From Sediminibacillus terrae (lineage in GTDB: Bacteria > Bacillota > Bacilli > Bacillales > Amphibacillaceae), in contig NZ_VZDQ01000023.1 in the NCBI RefSeq assembly GCF_009602435.1, forward strand, positions 1 to 64,000: a stretch of 64,000 nucleotides of DNA, read 5' to 3'. The translations under genes and the position numbers were made by a program. Position 1 is the first letter of the stretch. The number at the start of each line of letters is the position of its first letter. The notes under the pieces were generated by a model, which saw only the letters and a program-made list of their open reading frames with translations, was not told where the DNA came from and ran no database searches. Below, piece by piece: positions 42,542 to 51,972 of the stretch.

Positions 42542-43441
42542 ATGAATTATCAACACATAACAGTAGCCGGAAGCGGCGTATTGGGAAGTCAAATAGCATA
42601 CCAGACTGCTTACAAAGGATTCCACGTATTTGTATATGACATCAATGAGGAAGCACTGGGGAAAGCGAAAGAAAGAATAAGCAAACTGAAAAGCGGTTAT
42701 CAGGAGGATTTGGGAGCGGCTGAAGCAGACTTGGATGCTGCCTACGATCGTATTTCGTTCAGTTCTGATTTAGCAGAAGCGGCAGCGAATGCGGATCTCG
42801 TGATTGAAGCGATACCGGAAGTGGTCGATATTAAAACGAAATTTTATAATCAGTTGGGAGAAGTGGCGCCGGAGTACACGGTTTTTGCTACCAACTCTTC
42901 TACCTTGCTGCCAAGCCAGTTTGCGGAAGCGACGGGCCGTCCGGAAAAGTTTCTGGCTCTGCACTTTGCCAATGAAATCTGGAAAAACAATACGGCAGAA
43001 ATCATGAAGCATGCCGGAACAGATAATAAGTATTTTGAAGAAGTGATAGAGTTTGCGAAAGCCATCGGAATGGTTGCGTTGCCTTTACAGAAAGAGCAGC
43101 CGGGATATATTTTGAATTCGTTATTGGTACCGTTATTGGATGCGGCGGAATTGCTACTGTCCAATGAAGTGGCCGATGTCGAAACCATCGATAAAACGTG
43201 GATGATCGCAACTGGAGCTCCCAAAGGGCCGTTTGCCATTTTGGATGTTGTCGGAATCACGACTTCCTATAACATTGTCAAAGCGAAAGCGGACAAAACA
43301 GGCGATCCGCAGTTCAAAAAATTGGCGGAGTTGCTGAAAACGGAGTATATCGATAAAGGAAAATTGGGAACTGCCACCGGGGAAGGGTTCTATACCTATC
43401 CTAATCCGAGCTATGAGCAACCAGGATTTTTAGATAATTGA
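42542..43441 (+). CDS. 3-hydroxyacyl-CoA dehydrogenase family protein
   Basis: A 299-residue NAD-dependent enzyme. 'HITVAGSGVLGSQIAYQTAYKGFHVFVYDINEEAL' is the Rossmann motif, 'ADLVIEAIPEVVDIKTKFYNQL' and 'FATNSSTLLPSQFAEATGRPEKFLALHFANEIWKNNTAEIM' the catalytic region (His in 'LHF', Glu near 'NEIW'), and 'FAILDVVGITTSYNIV' starts the dimer domain. The substitution of 'NP' by 'AN' after the catalytic His is unusual for 3-hydroxybutyryl-CoA dehydrogenases. Single gene with terminator. Confidence 0.9.
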   Translation: MNYQHITVAGSGVLGSQIAYQTAYKGFHVFVYDINEEALGKAKERISKLKSGYQEDLGAAEADLDAAYDRISFSSDLAEAAANADLVIEAIPEVVDIKTKFYNQLGEVAPEYTVFATNSSTLLPSQFAEATGRPEKFLALHFANEIWKNNTAEIMKHAGTDNKYFEEVIEFAKAIGMVALPLQKEQPGYILNSLLVPLLDAAELLLSNEVADVETIDKTWMIATGAPKGPFAILDVVGITTSYNIVKAKADKTGDPQFKKLAELLKTEYIDKGKLGTATGEGFYTYPNPSYEQPGFLDN

Positions 43442-43487
43442 TTCTGGCCCAGAAGCGGCTGGGACAAATATATCGTGGTCACCCCAA

Positions 43488-43518
43488 CAATCGAGCGATT
43501 CCAATTCGCTCGATTTTT
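43488..43518 (+). terminator. Terminator of the 3-hydroxyacyl-CoA dehydrogenase gene
   Basis: AATCGAGCGA and TCGCTCGATT arms with a 7-nt loop, followed by T. Confidence 0.8.
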
Positions 43519-43566
43519 GAGTTGGAAAAAGTACACGTTCTAACCTCCCCTTTTAAAAGAGCGACG

Positions 43567-43832
43567 CTCCACTCCGGCAAGGTACTTCGCTTTCCGCGGG
43601 CACGGCTTCAGCTAACTTGCTAAAGAAAACCGCTTTATCAAGTGGATCTTCAGCTCGCGCTCATCCCGCCGGAGTCTACATACCTTGCCTCCGTTGGATG
43701 GAGATACCTTCTTCTGGTGTGTTTTCCGTTTTGCCTCATGCCATTGCGGATAGAAAGCGAAGCCGCATGGAGACCAGGAGTACTTCTTTATCCTTATTAT
43801 GCTATTGTCCCATTTCCAAAGAATAAAGGAAT
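43567..43832 (+). repeat. Dispersed 260-bp repeat, copy A
   Basis: This stretch, with landmarks CTCCGGCAAGGTACTTCGC, CTTTCCGCGGGCACGGCTTC and CATACCTTGCCTCCGTTGGA, recurs in the same orientation at 60792-61052 with only scattered differences. Its first 150 bp also occur inverted at 43925-44085. Short frames inside it are not conserved between copies, so it is probably non-coding. Similar repeats are common in intergenic DNA of bacilli. Confidence 0.85.
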
Positions 43833-43924
43833 CTCCGTGCTTGTTTTTTGTCTTCTTCTCTGTTTAGATACCTATCAGCCAATATAAGAATACCGTTCTG
43901 TTCATCTTGTCTTGGTAAAGTAGA

Positions 43925-44085
43925 AATCGGCCACGAAAACGTAGCGGAGGCAAGATACCGAGACTCCTACGGGAACAGCACGAGCTGAAAATTCCGCAGG
44001 AAAGCGGTTGGTGCTTTCGGAGGAAGTGGAAGCCGTGTCCGTGGAACGTGTAGTATCTTGCCGTAGCGATGCGAAGCAAACATCG
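43925..44085 (-). repeat. Dispersed repeat, inverted copy B
   Basis: On the minus strand this reads CGGCAAGATACTACACGTTC, GGACACGGCTTCC, ACCGCTTTCCTGCGGAA, TTTTCAGCTCGTGCTG, and TATCTTGCCTCCGC, parallel to the first 150 bp of copy A but clearly more diverged. Copies A and B face each other around a spacer of about 100-200 bp and could form a long imperfect hairpin. Confidence 0.75.
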
Positions 44086-44326
44086 AACAACAGGATAAAG
44101 AAGTCAATCCAAGGCACAGAAAATTTGGAAACCAAACGAATTTGATTTATATTTCAAATCCGTTCGATTCTTGCTTTGGTGGTTGTGTTTTTGTCCCGGC
44201 CGCTTTTGGTTATTTTTCTTCCATTTAAATCCCTCTAAGCAGTAGGCGATAAGTCCTGCCCCCCATACATTTATCTCCTTGACGTGCTACCTTTTTACTG
44301 TTTTCTGAAAATTCGTATAACAAAAG

Positions 44327-44382
44327 TTGAGGAAGTTTTGTCGAGTCTTTTATAATGGACACGTTATATGTAAGCGCTTTAA
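44327..44382 (+). promoter_or_regulatory. Promoter and cre site of the GH92 mannosidase gene
   Basis: TTGAGG (44327-44332), 18 bp, TATAAT (44351-44356). TGTAAGCGCTTTAA (44369-44382) matches the CcpA cre consensus TGWNANCGNTNWCA except for the penultimate base. A cre starting about 6 bp after the transcription start implies catabolite repression. Confidence 0.7.
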
Positions 44383-44454
44383 AAGAGGAGGTGGGTAACC
44401 CGGAATGACAGTCTGTGCCAACAAGACACTTTTAAACCATGGGGAGGGAAGTTT

Positions 44455-47400
44455 GTGAAAAGAAATGTTATATCGAGAAATACTTCCGTTTTACTTATTT
44501 TACTATTGATCCTGCAAACTTTGTCGGTATTGGGAGTCCATCGGACCTATGCAGAAGAAGGGGATGAAATCGATTTTTCAACATCTTTCGAAGCGGAAGA
44601 TCGATTGCCGGATTGGGAGAATACCGTTGAAACGGCAGATGGAAAGGAAAAAACCTCTGGTGTTCAGGGAGAGATTCTCTATGAAGGGATTCAGGGAGAT
44701 ATCACCCAACGCGTTGAAACGATAACGGCCAGCGCTGAGAATCCTCCTAACGAAGTCGCAGATAAGCTCATAGATCAGACAAGTCAGTCGAAATGGCTGG
44801 CATTTGAGCCGAACGCTTGGATAGAACTCGATTTTTCCGAACCAGAGCAAGTGATAAAATATGCGTTCACGTCGGCCAACGATGCACCTGGAAGAGACCC
44901 GAAAAATTGGACGCTTTATGGTTCCAATGATAAACAGGATTGGACGGAGCTCGATCAACAGTCCGATCAGGAATTCGATGAACGTTATCAGCGGAAAATT
45001 TATGAGTTCAGCAATGATCAAGCCTATCAATATTATCGGTTTGAAATCACCTCAAATGCCGGTGAAGGACTGACACAGTTAGCGGAGATCGCCCTTTCCA
45101 ACGGTGAAGATGCCCCGCCTGTAGAAACGACAGGCGGCATGAAGACCTTGGTAGGGGATGGACCGAATAGCAGTTACACTGGAAAAACAAATGTCGGATG
45201 GTCAGGGCAAAGTGCGTTGACTTATCAAGGGACCCACACAGCAGAAGACAGGGGATATTCTTATAACAAAGTGTTTGATGTAGATATAGCAGTAACAGCT
45301 GAAACCAAGCTCTCCTATTATTTGCATCCGCAGTTCGCGGACGAAGAACACTTGGATTATTCCAGTACCTATGTCTCCGTGGATCTAGCTTTTACTGATG
45401 GGACGTATTTAAGCGAACTCGGAGCGAAAGACCAGCATGGCGTAGAGTTGACTCCGCAAGCTCAGGGAGAATCCAAAACACTTTATGCCAATCAGTGGAA
45501 CTTCAAGTCATCTGATATTGGTGAAGTGGCGGAAGGAAAAACAATCGACCGTATCCTTGTAGCTTACGACAATCCGGCGGGACCTGGCGTGTTTAAAGGA
45601 AGCATTGATGATATCCATATTGAGCGTAACCCGGAAGAGCCTGTCTATGACAGTCCGGTTGATTATGTAAATATTTTGCGAGGAACGAATTCCAATTCCA
45701 CCTTTTCACGGGGCAACAATTTCCCTGCAGTCGCTGTACCACACGGTTTTAACTTTTGGGCACCGGTCACTGATGCCGGATCGACCAGCTGGCTGTACAC
45801 GTATCAACAGGCAAACAACGAAGATAATCTGCCCGAGTTGGAGGCTTTTTCACTCAGTCATGAGACAAGTCCATGGATGGGTGACCGCCAGACGTTCCAA
45901 GTAATGCCGTCCGCTGCCGAAGAGCCAAGTGCAGAGCGTGAAGAGCGGGCGCTTGCTTTCAGGCATGAAAATGAAATTGCCAAGCCGCATTATTACAGCG
46001 TACAATTTGAAAATGGTATTCACACCGAAATGACGCCGACAAACCGGGCAGCCATGCTTCGTTTTACCTTTACCGGAGACAGCAGCAAGCTGATTTTTGA
46101 CAACGTCAATAATAATGGAGGGCTGACACTGAATCCGGAGGAACAAACACTCAGCGGTTATACCGATGTGAAGAGTGGTCTTTCGACAGGTGCAACCCGT
46201 ATGTTCGTCTATGCGGAATTTGATCAGGATGTCATCGACAGCGGGAAGTTGACAGGCGAAGGTCGAGATAATGTAGCAGGGTACTACACGTTCGATACAT
46301 CCGCTGGCAAAACGGTGACCATGAAAGTTGCGACCTCTTTATTGAGCGTAGACCAGGCCAAAAAGAACCTGGAACAGGACATTCAGCCGGATGATACCTT
46401 TGACAGCTTACAACGGTCTGCCAAGCAGGCATGGGAAGACAAGCTCGATATCATCGAAGTGGAAGGTGCCAGCAAAGATGAGTTGACCACGTTGTACTCC
46501 AACATGTATCGTCTGTTCCTGTATCCAAATGTCGGATATGAAAATACAGGCACTACAGAAGAACCGAGATATCAATATGCCAGTTCTTTTTCCGACCCGG
46601 CAGGAGACAATACGGCAACAGAAACAGGGGCGAACATCGTCAATGGCAAGGTATATGTCAACAATGGCTTTTGGGACACATACCGGACTTCTTGGCCGGC
46701 ATACTCCTTATTGACGCCGACCCAGGCTGGAGAAATGATCGACGGCTTCGTTCAGCAGTATAAAGATGGCGGCTGGATTTCCAGGTGGTCGTCTCCAGGT
46801 TATGCGAACTTGATGGTCGGAACCAGCTCTGACGTAGCTTTTGCTGATGCCTATCTAAAAGGGGTAACCAATTTTGATGTCGATGCCTTCTATGAATCGG
46901 CGATTAAAAATGCAGCCGTCCGAAGCGATGACGACAGTGTCGGTCGTAAAGGGCTGGCTTCGTCAATTTTTGACCGCTATACCAATACGACTACCGGCGA
47001 GGGCATGTCCTGGGCGATGGATGGGTATATCAACGACTATGCCATTGCCAACATTGCCGATAAACTGGCAGAAGAAACTGGGAAGGAAAGCTATGAAACA
47101 GATGCCGCCTACTATAAAGAGCGGGCCGGCAATTATGAAGAAATGTTCAATCAAGAGGCCGGTTTCTTTATGGGCCGCAACCCATCAGGTGACTGGCGGA
47201 CCGATACGGAATCGTTCAATCCGGCTGAGTGGGGCGGTGACTACACAGAAACGAATGCCTGGAATATGGCCTTCCATGTGCCTCAAGACGGACAGGGATT
47301 GGCGAACCTTTATGGAGGAAGAGACGGACTTGCTGAGAAATTGGACGAATTTTTCGCCACCCCGGAAACTGCCGAGCATCCGGGACACTACGGCGGATTG

Positions 47401-49578
47401 ATTCATGAAATGCGGGAGGCCAGGGATGTACGTATGGGGATGTACGGTCACAGCAATCAACCGGCACATCACATTCCATATATGTACAACTATGCCGGCC
47501 AGCCGGATAAAACACAGGAAAAAGTCCGTGAAGTATTATCACGTCTGTATTTAGGAAGTGAAATCGGTCAGGGCTACCCAGGCGATGAGGATAATGGGGA
47601 AATGTCTGCCTGGTACTTATTCAGTGCTGCCGGTTTCTATCCATTGCAATTGGGGTCGCCGGAATATGCGGTTGGTGCTCCCTATTTCGAAAAGATGACC
47701 ATTCATCTGGAGAACGGAAAGGACATTGTCATCAACGCCCCTGATGTGAGTGACAACAACAAGTATGTGCAAAGCCTGAAAGTAAATGGAAAACCGTATG
47801 AAAAACTCACCATCGATCATGAGACAATAGCCGATGGGGCTGTTCTCGACTTTGAAATGGGAGATTCTCCATCGGATTGGGGAACAGGGGAAGAGGCACT
47901 TCCGGATTCGATTACGGATCCAAAAACCGATGGTTCCGAGTTATCGGTTGATTCCCTTCACGATTTAACGGATGACGATGAAGGAACCACGTATCATTCG
48001 GACCAGGGAACGGCTGATAAGCTGTTCGACAATACTTCGACCACAGAGCTGACACTTGAGAACGAAGAACCTTGGGTACAATACAATTTTGCCGACGGTG
48101 CAAAACATGCGCTCATGTACACGGTTACCTCCGGTTCCAATCAGCCACAGGATCCGGAGAAGTGGACGCTGATCGGTTCGAATGACGGAAAAAATTGGAC
48201 CGTGCTGGATCGAAGGGAAGATGAACGTTTTCAATGGCGCAACTATACTCGTCCGTTCTCGATCGAAAATCCAGGGAACTATCAATTTTACCGCCTTATC
48301 ATCAAAGATAATGCAGGAGCCGATGAGACGGCGATTGGAGAACTGGAGCTGCTCGGTTATGGGGATACAGGAGCAAAATTCGCTAATGCCGCCAAGGAAG
48401 TAAGCGACTTTGCCGCATCAGGAGATATTGCGAAAAAGCTGGAAAAACAACTACAGAAAAAGCTCAATCAGTCCCGCAGCCAGTTTGATAAATACCACAT
48501 GAAGCAGTCGCTCAAGAAGCTGGATGATTTTATTAAAAAGTTGAATAAAAAATCGTCCGATATTACAAAGGAAGCAAAACAACAACTGAAAGCGGACGCT
48601 ACCGTCCTTAAAGAAACGGTCTCAAACTTTGTAGATCATGAACCCGCGCCTGGCAAGGGGAAATGGAAATATCGCGGGGAGGTCGAACAGACACCGATTT
48701 TCGAGTTTGACAACTTGAAAGCGAATGCTGTCGAACCGGGAGAAGATGCAGAGGTATCCGTCAAGGTGAAAAATATCGGGTTGATGGAAGGAGAAAAACA
48801 AATCGGCTTTTCCTTTGATGGCGAACTGCTCGAATCAAAAACGGTAAATCTGGCGCCAGAGGAAACCGAAACGGTCACCTTTACGATTTCGGGTGTACCA
48901 GCGGGTATCCACAAAGTTGAAATCAACGGCTTGTCTGCAGACCTTCATGTTCTTTATGCTGGAAAGCCTGTTCTGGAATTGGGATTCGAGGAGGACAATA
49001 TCGACAGTATCGCGGATGGATCAGCTTATGGCCATGAAGTGTCTGTCGGGGGAAATGCCTCTGTTACAGAAGGGAAATCCGGCCAAGCTTTACGCTTGGA
49101 TGGCGGTTGGGCAGAAATTCCTCATTCTGCATTGCTGAATGGAGGTGACCGGTTGTCGATCAGTTTGTGGGTAAAGCTTGATGATGCTGGCATGGACCAG
49201 AAAATTATCGGGAAAACCTCGATCGGCGACGGTTACGTGGTCGGCGTCGAAGAAGGAATTTATCCGGAGTTGTGGACGGAGACAGGAAGACTATCTCTGA
49301 AAGAAGGCTCGATTCCATCGCAGGAATGGACCCATCTTGTACTGACCTGGGAAAAAAACGAGCAGTTAACCGCCTATATAAATGGAGAAAAAACGGCGGA
49401 ATCGACAGCTGGAAACAGTCCAGTTGCTAACAATGAAAATGACCTGATCATTGGAGGCGCTCCATGGAATCCTAGCTCTTTACAAATGAAAGGCAGCATC
49501 GACGAAGTGAAAATATATAAGGAGGTATTGAGCGGGGGGGAAGTGGAACAACTGTACCAGAACAATACTATAAATTAA
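44455..49578 (+). CDS. Secreted multidomain GH92 alpha-mannosidase
   Basis: A 1707-residue exported enzyme; GTG start with GGGGAGGG upstream. Signal peptide about 1-33. Order: F5/8-type C carbohydrate-binding domain (about 75-215), a sandwich segment (220-395), GH92 catalytic region (about 400-1135) with 'NSTFSRGNNFPAVAVPHGFNFWAP', 'NNGFWDTYRTSWPAYSLL' and 'GDEDNGEMSAWYLFSAAGFYPL', second F5/8 C domain (1165-1300), a Lys-rich helical stretch (1300-1390), a CARDB-like Ig domain (1405-1500) and a C-terminal LamG/concanavalin-like domain (1503-1705). GH92 enzymes are calcium-dependent inverting alpha-mannosidases. No LPXTG or SLH anchor, so released or sugar-bound. It acts alone here, without transporter genes. 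Confidence 0.93.
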   Translation: MKRNVISRNTSVLLILLLILQTLSVLGVHRTYAEEGDEIDFSTSFEAEDRLPDWENTVETADGKEKTSGVQGEILYEGIQGDITQRVETITASAENPPNEVADKLIDQTSQSKWLAFEPNAWIELDFSEPEQVIKYAFTSANDAPGRDPKNWTLYGSNDKQDWTELDQQSDQEFDERYQRKIYEFSNDQAYQYYRFEITSNAGEGLTQLAEIALSNGEDAPPVETTGGMKTLVGDGPNSSYTGKTNVGWSGQSALTYQGTHTAEDRGYSYNKVFDVDIAVTAETKLSYYLHPQFADEEHLDYSSTYVSVDLAFTDGTYLSELGAKDQHGVELTPQAQGESKTLYANQWNFKSSDIGEVAEGKTIDRILVAYDNPAGPGVFKGSIDDIHIERNPEEPVYDSPVDYVNILRGTNSNSTFSRGNNFPAVAVPHGFNFWAPVTDAGSTSWLYTYQQANNEDNLPELEAFSLSHETSPWMGDRQTFQVMPSAAEEPSAEREERALAFRHENEIAKPHYYSVQFENGIHTEMTPTNRAAMLRFTFTGDSSKLIFDNVNNNGGLTLNPEEQTLSGYTDVKSGLSTGATRMFVYAEFDQDVIDSGKLTGEGRDNVAGYYTFDTSAGKTVTMKVATSLLSVDQAKKNLEQDIQPDDTFDSLQRSAKQAWEDKLDIIEVEGASKDELTTLYSNMYRLFLYPNVGYENTGTTEEPRYQYASSFSDPAGDNTATETGANIVNGKVYVNNGFWDTYRTSWPAYSLLTPTQAGEMIDGFVQQYKDGGWISRWSSPGYANLMVGTSSDVAFADAYLKGVTNFDVDAFYESAIKNAAVRSDDDSVGRKGLASSIFDRYTNTTTGEGMSWAMDGYINDYAIANIADKLAEETGKESYETDAAYYKERAGNYEEMFNQEAGFFMGRNPSGDWRTDTESFNPAEWGGDYTETNAWNMAFHVPQDGQGLANLYGGRDGLAEKLDEFFATPETAEHPGHYGGLIHEMREARDVRMGMYGHSNQPAHHIPYMYNYAGQPDKTQEKVREVLSRLYLGSEIGQGYPGDEDNGEMSAWYLFSAAGFYPLQLGSPEYAVGAPYFEKMTIHLENGKDIVINAPDVSDNNKYVQSLKVNGKPYEKLTIDHETIADGAVLDFEMGDSPSDWGTGEEALPDSITDPKTDGSELSVDSLHDLTDDDEGTTYHSDQGTADKLFDNTSTTELTLENEEPWVQYNFADGAKHALMYTVTSGSNQPQDPEKWTLIGSNDGKNWTVLDRREDERFQWRNYTRPFSIENPGNYQFYRLIIKDNAGADETAIGELELLGYGDTGAKFANAAKEVSDFAASGDIAKKLEKQLQKKLNQSRSQFDKYHMKQSLKKLDDFIKKLNKKSSDITKEAKQQLKADATVLKETVSNFVDHEPAPGKGKWKYRGEVEQTPIFEFDNLKANAVEPGEDAEVSVKVKNIGLMEGEKQIGFSFDGELLESKTVNLAPEETETVTFTISGVPAGIHKVEINGLSADLHVLYAGKPVLELGFEEDNIDSIADGSAYGHEVSVGGNASVTEGKSGQALRLDGGWAEIPHSALLNGGDRLSISLWVKLDDAGMDQKIIGKTSIGDGYVVGVEEGIYPELWTETGRLSLKEGSIPSQEWTHLVLTWEKNEQLTAYINGEKTAESTAGNSPVANNENDLIIGGAPWNPSSLQMKGSIDEVKIYKEVLSGGEVEQLYQNNTIN

Positions 49579-49620
49579 CCTTCCTACCATTTGATGGAGA
49601 TTAAGTGTATGGTGTGAAAG

Positions 49621-49664
49621 AGGCTGTCCCATAAGTATTTGAAACTTTTGGGGCAGCCTTTTAA
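49621..49664 (+). terminator. Terminator of the GH92 gene
   Basis: AGGCTGTCCC and GGGGCAGCCTTTT form the arms of an imperfect stem with a T-run. Confidence 0.75.
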
Positions 49665-49789
49665 TAGATTTATTTCAGTCCAGGAGAAGAGATGTTGTGG
49701 AAAGTGGAAGAATGTAGAAGCAAGAAAAAAATTCACCAACATAATAACATATTATGGTAATATTGTAATAGAACGGGAAGAGGGGTTGT

Positions 49790-50347
49790 ATGAAAAAAGG
49801 AGATTCTATCTTCATAATAGTAGTCATTCTTCTTGTGCTTTCTCTATCGGCTTGTCGGAAAGGACAGAACCAGGCGGAAGCGAAGAAAAAGGAAAATCAA
49901 ACAGAGGAAAGTCCGGAAGAGCGTGCAAAAAGGATAGAGAGCGGAATCCTTCTTTACGGAGAAGGGCAAAAAAGTGGGGAGTATGGTATCACATTGAATA
50001 CCGCTTATTCGGAAATGAATGCGTTTAGAGATTCACAGACCGCTAAGCCTTATGTTGTGCAAGCAGTTGTACGGGTGAGAAATGTGACGGAGGATAAGAC
50101 GTTGAACGCTGGAACGATCGGTTTTGAATTGCGGAGTGAAAAAACAGGCGTATCTTATGAAGGGGAATTGCTTCCCAACATTAACACTTCGAATTTGGAA
50201 TTGGAACCGGAAGAAAATGCTTATCTCCAGGTAACATTCGAAGTGGTTTCCATTGAAGATGATTTCATGTTTTACGCTCACTTGTGGAATGAACCGGACT
50301 TTGAAAAAACGAGATGGAAAATAGAAAACTTGGAAACGTTTGAATAA
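49790..50347 (+). CDS. Lipoprotein with DUF4352-like domain
   Basis: A 185-residue lipoprotein. Signal peptide with lipobox 'LSAC' (Cys22), a charged linker (about 23-58, KKKENQTEESPEER), and a beta-sandwich (about 60-180) with 'YVVQAVVRVRNVTEDKTLNAGTIGFELRSEKTGVSYEG' typical of DUF4352/telomeric-repeat-like Ig domains in bacilli. GAGGGG precedes the ATG. Function unknown. Confidence 0.8.
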   Translation: MKKGDSIFIIVVILLVLSLSACRKGQNQAEAKKKENQTEESPEERAKRIESGILLYGEGQKSGEYGITLNTAYSEMNAFRDSQTAKPYVVQAVVRVRNVTEDKTLNAGTIGFELRSEKTGVSYEGELLPNINTSNLELEPEENAYLQVTFEVVSIEDDFMFYAHLWNEPDFEKTRWKIENLETFE

Positions 50348-50397
50348 GACATCTGATAAAAGTATAAGAGGAGAAAACCACCAGAAAGGAAAAGGTT

Positions 50398-50930
50398 ATG
50401 GTAGAGGTGAGATATCGGTTAACGCTTGAAGATGTAATGGCTTTGCAAAAGAACTCTCTAATCCAAACAAAGCTGCATAACAGGAGAAAAACATATGCAA
50501 GAGTTATAACGTCTATCTGTATCTTTGTTCTCATGCTGTTATCGTTAGGGAGAGCTCCCCTTGTCAATGAACTCCTGCTGGCGATTGTCCTGACGCTCAG
50601 TTTTTTTTGGTTTTCAACCATGTTTACGACAAACTGACATTGTTAAGTATCAGACGAGTATACAGAGGAGCCAAGCAGCATCCAATGTTAGGCTCTAACA
50701 GCGTAAACATCACGGACTTAGGAGTGGAACGAAATACTGATAACTTCCATCATTATTATGATTGGAATACTTTTGAAAAAATTTCAGAAGATGACGAGTA
50801 CTTCTTTTTATATGTGTCAGATGTCTTCGTGATTATTCTTAAGAAGAAATCTACCAATTTAAAGGTAGAAGAAGAAGAAAATTACCATCAGTACATAAAA
50901 GAGCAAATGAGAAAGGTAAATGGCGGTTGA
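50398..50930 (+). pseudogene. YcxB-like membrane protein, frameshifted at poly-T
   Basis: The first frame (50398-50637) gives 'YRLTLEDVMALQKNSLIQTKL' and two membrane helices, the YcxB-like N-terminus. It ends shortly after the run of eight T at 50601-50608. The continuation 'HVYDKLTLLSIRRVYRGAKQ' and 'YYDWNTFEKISEDDEYFFLYVS', the YcxB C-terminal domain, is in another frame to 50930. One extra T in the 50601-50614 T-rich tract joins them into about 178 residues. Function of the family unknown. Confidence 0.7.
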
Positions 50931-50935
50931 AACAT

Positions 50936-51223
50936 TTAATCCCGTGTAAATTTGTACAATCCTGAATCCGTATCTATTCCTTGAATCTCGAGAGGAAGCC
51001 ACGGCGTTGAGGGGGGATTTTCACGTTTCAAAATGATAAAAGTTAACTTAATAGAAGTATTTGCGGGAAAAGGAGCTTGGGTTAAAACCAGGCTTTTTTT
51101 AGTGTTTTTATTGTCTTTTTCTAGTTTCCTGGCACATTTAGTCATAGATTAATGAAAGTGTACATTCTCTCCAAGGAGCTTTTCAATATCTTGTTAGTGA
51201 TCACAAAAAAAGGAGGAATGAAA
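50936..51223. other. Intergenic region upstream of the SGN-motif cassette
   Basis: No supported gene. A CATAGATT box at 51143-51150 resembles a sporulation sigma-K -10 element (CATA-N3-T), but no matching -35 AC is present at the right distance. No good sigma-A promoter is seen. Confidence 0.35.
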
Positions 51224-51508
51224 ATGAGCAATGGAAATAACACCGATGCATTGCTGGATATTTTGAGTCCAGAGGCTGCATCTAAAGCAAAGGCACTTGC
51301 GGCAGTATTGCAAGATCAACGATTGGAAAATGAAAACAAGCAGAGATTAGACCAGGAAAACGATCAGGACAACGATCAGGAACAGGAAGCAAAGTTCAAA
51401 GTTTTTAACGGAAATTCCTATGTAAAAAATAGCGGGAATAGCAGAAGCGAATCGGAGGCCGAATTAGTTTTTCTTATATTCGTACTTCTGTTCGGAGACT
51501 TTGCTTAA
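51224..51508 (+). CDS. SGN-motif protein 1, hypothetical
   Basis: A 94-residue protein with AAAGGAGG 7 nt before ATG 51224. An alanine-rich helix (about 10-32, 'SPEAASKAKALAAVLQDQ') is followed by a Glu/Asp/Gln-rich low-complexity stretch (33-58), then 'KVFNGNSYVKNSGNSRSESE' and a hydrophobic C-terminus 'LVFLIFVLLFGDFA'. The NGN..VK.SGN element recurs in the next two proteins. No known family is recognised. The acidic low-complexity segment and C-terminal hydrophobic patch suggest a structural or surface-layer type role, for example in a spore coat, but that is only a guess. Confidence 0.7.
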   Translation: MSNGNNTDALLDILSPEAASKAKALAAVLQDQRLENENKQRLDQENDQDNDQEQEAKFKVFNGNSYVKNSGNSRSESEAELVFLIFVLLFGDFA

Positions 51509-51606
51509 AGACCAGCAGCCTTGGGATGTAACAACTAGAGGGAGGAGAGGAGCCCCAAAGGGTCCTCTTTTCCCTTACTTACTACTACTAGAATGGAGGA
51601 AGAAAA

Positions 51607-51951
51607 ATGGGGAACGATGTAAAACTGCGCTTGATCATCCAGGAAGAAGTGGAATCCTACATGAAAAATCACTTGGCTGATATCGCGAAACATTACTCGA
51701 CGGAAATGACGAATGAAAATGGAAACTCCAGTGTGAAACAAAGCGGAAATGGCATCGTGTATGTAGACAACACTGGCATCGCATATGCACTGGCATTGTT
51801 TTTCTATCATTTTATGGCAGAGCAATATAAAACAGATATTGATTTAGAAGATATCTTGAGCAAACTGAATGAGCATACCAGTGAGAATCGGAGAATGTTT
51901 GAAGAAGTGATACAATCGGTTTCTTCTAAAGATCCGGAGAATAGAAGGTAA
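51607..51951 (+). CDS. SGN-motif protein 2, hypothetical
   Basis: A 114-residue protein with AATGGAGG upstream. An amphipathic N-terminal helix ('LRLIIQEEVESYMKNHLADIAKHY') precedes 'ENGNSSVKQSGNGIVYVDNTG', a hydrophobic helix ('IAYALALFFYHFMAE') and a charged helical tail (about 82-114). It has the same order as protein 1: polar segment, NGN..VK.SGN, hydrophobic segment. It lies 98 nt downstream of protein 1 and 21 nt upstream of protein 3. No family recognised. Confidence 0.7.
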   Translation: MGNDVKLRLIIQEEVESYMKNHLADIAKHYSTEMTNENGNSSVKQSGNGIVYVDNTGIAYALALFFYHFMAEQYKTDIDLEDILSKLNEHTSENRRMFEEVIQSVSSKDPENRR

Positions 51952-51972
51952 GGTTATAAGGAGGGACGGCCG

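Noticed and set aside
43617-43887. Short open frames within the dispersed repeat copies
   Set aside because: They are not preserved between copies A, B and C and have no ribosome binding site, so they are chance frames in repeat DNA.
51126-51150. Sigma-K promoter for the SGN-motif cassette
   Set aside because: CATAGATT fits the -10 form, but no AC -35 element lies about 16 bp upstream; kept only as a note.
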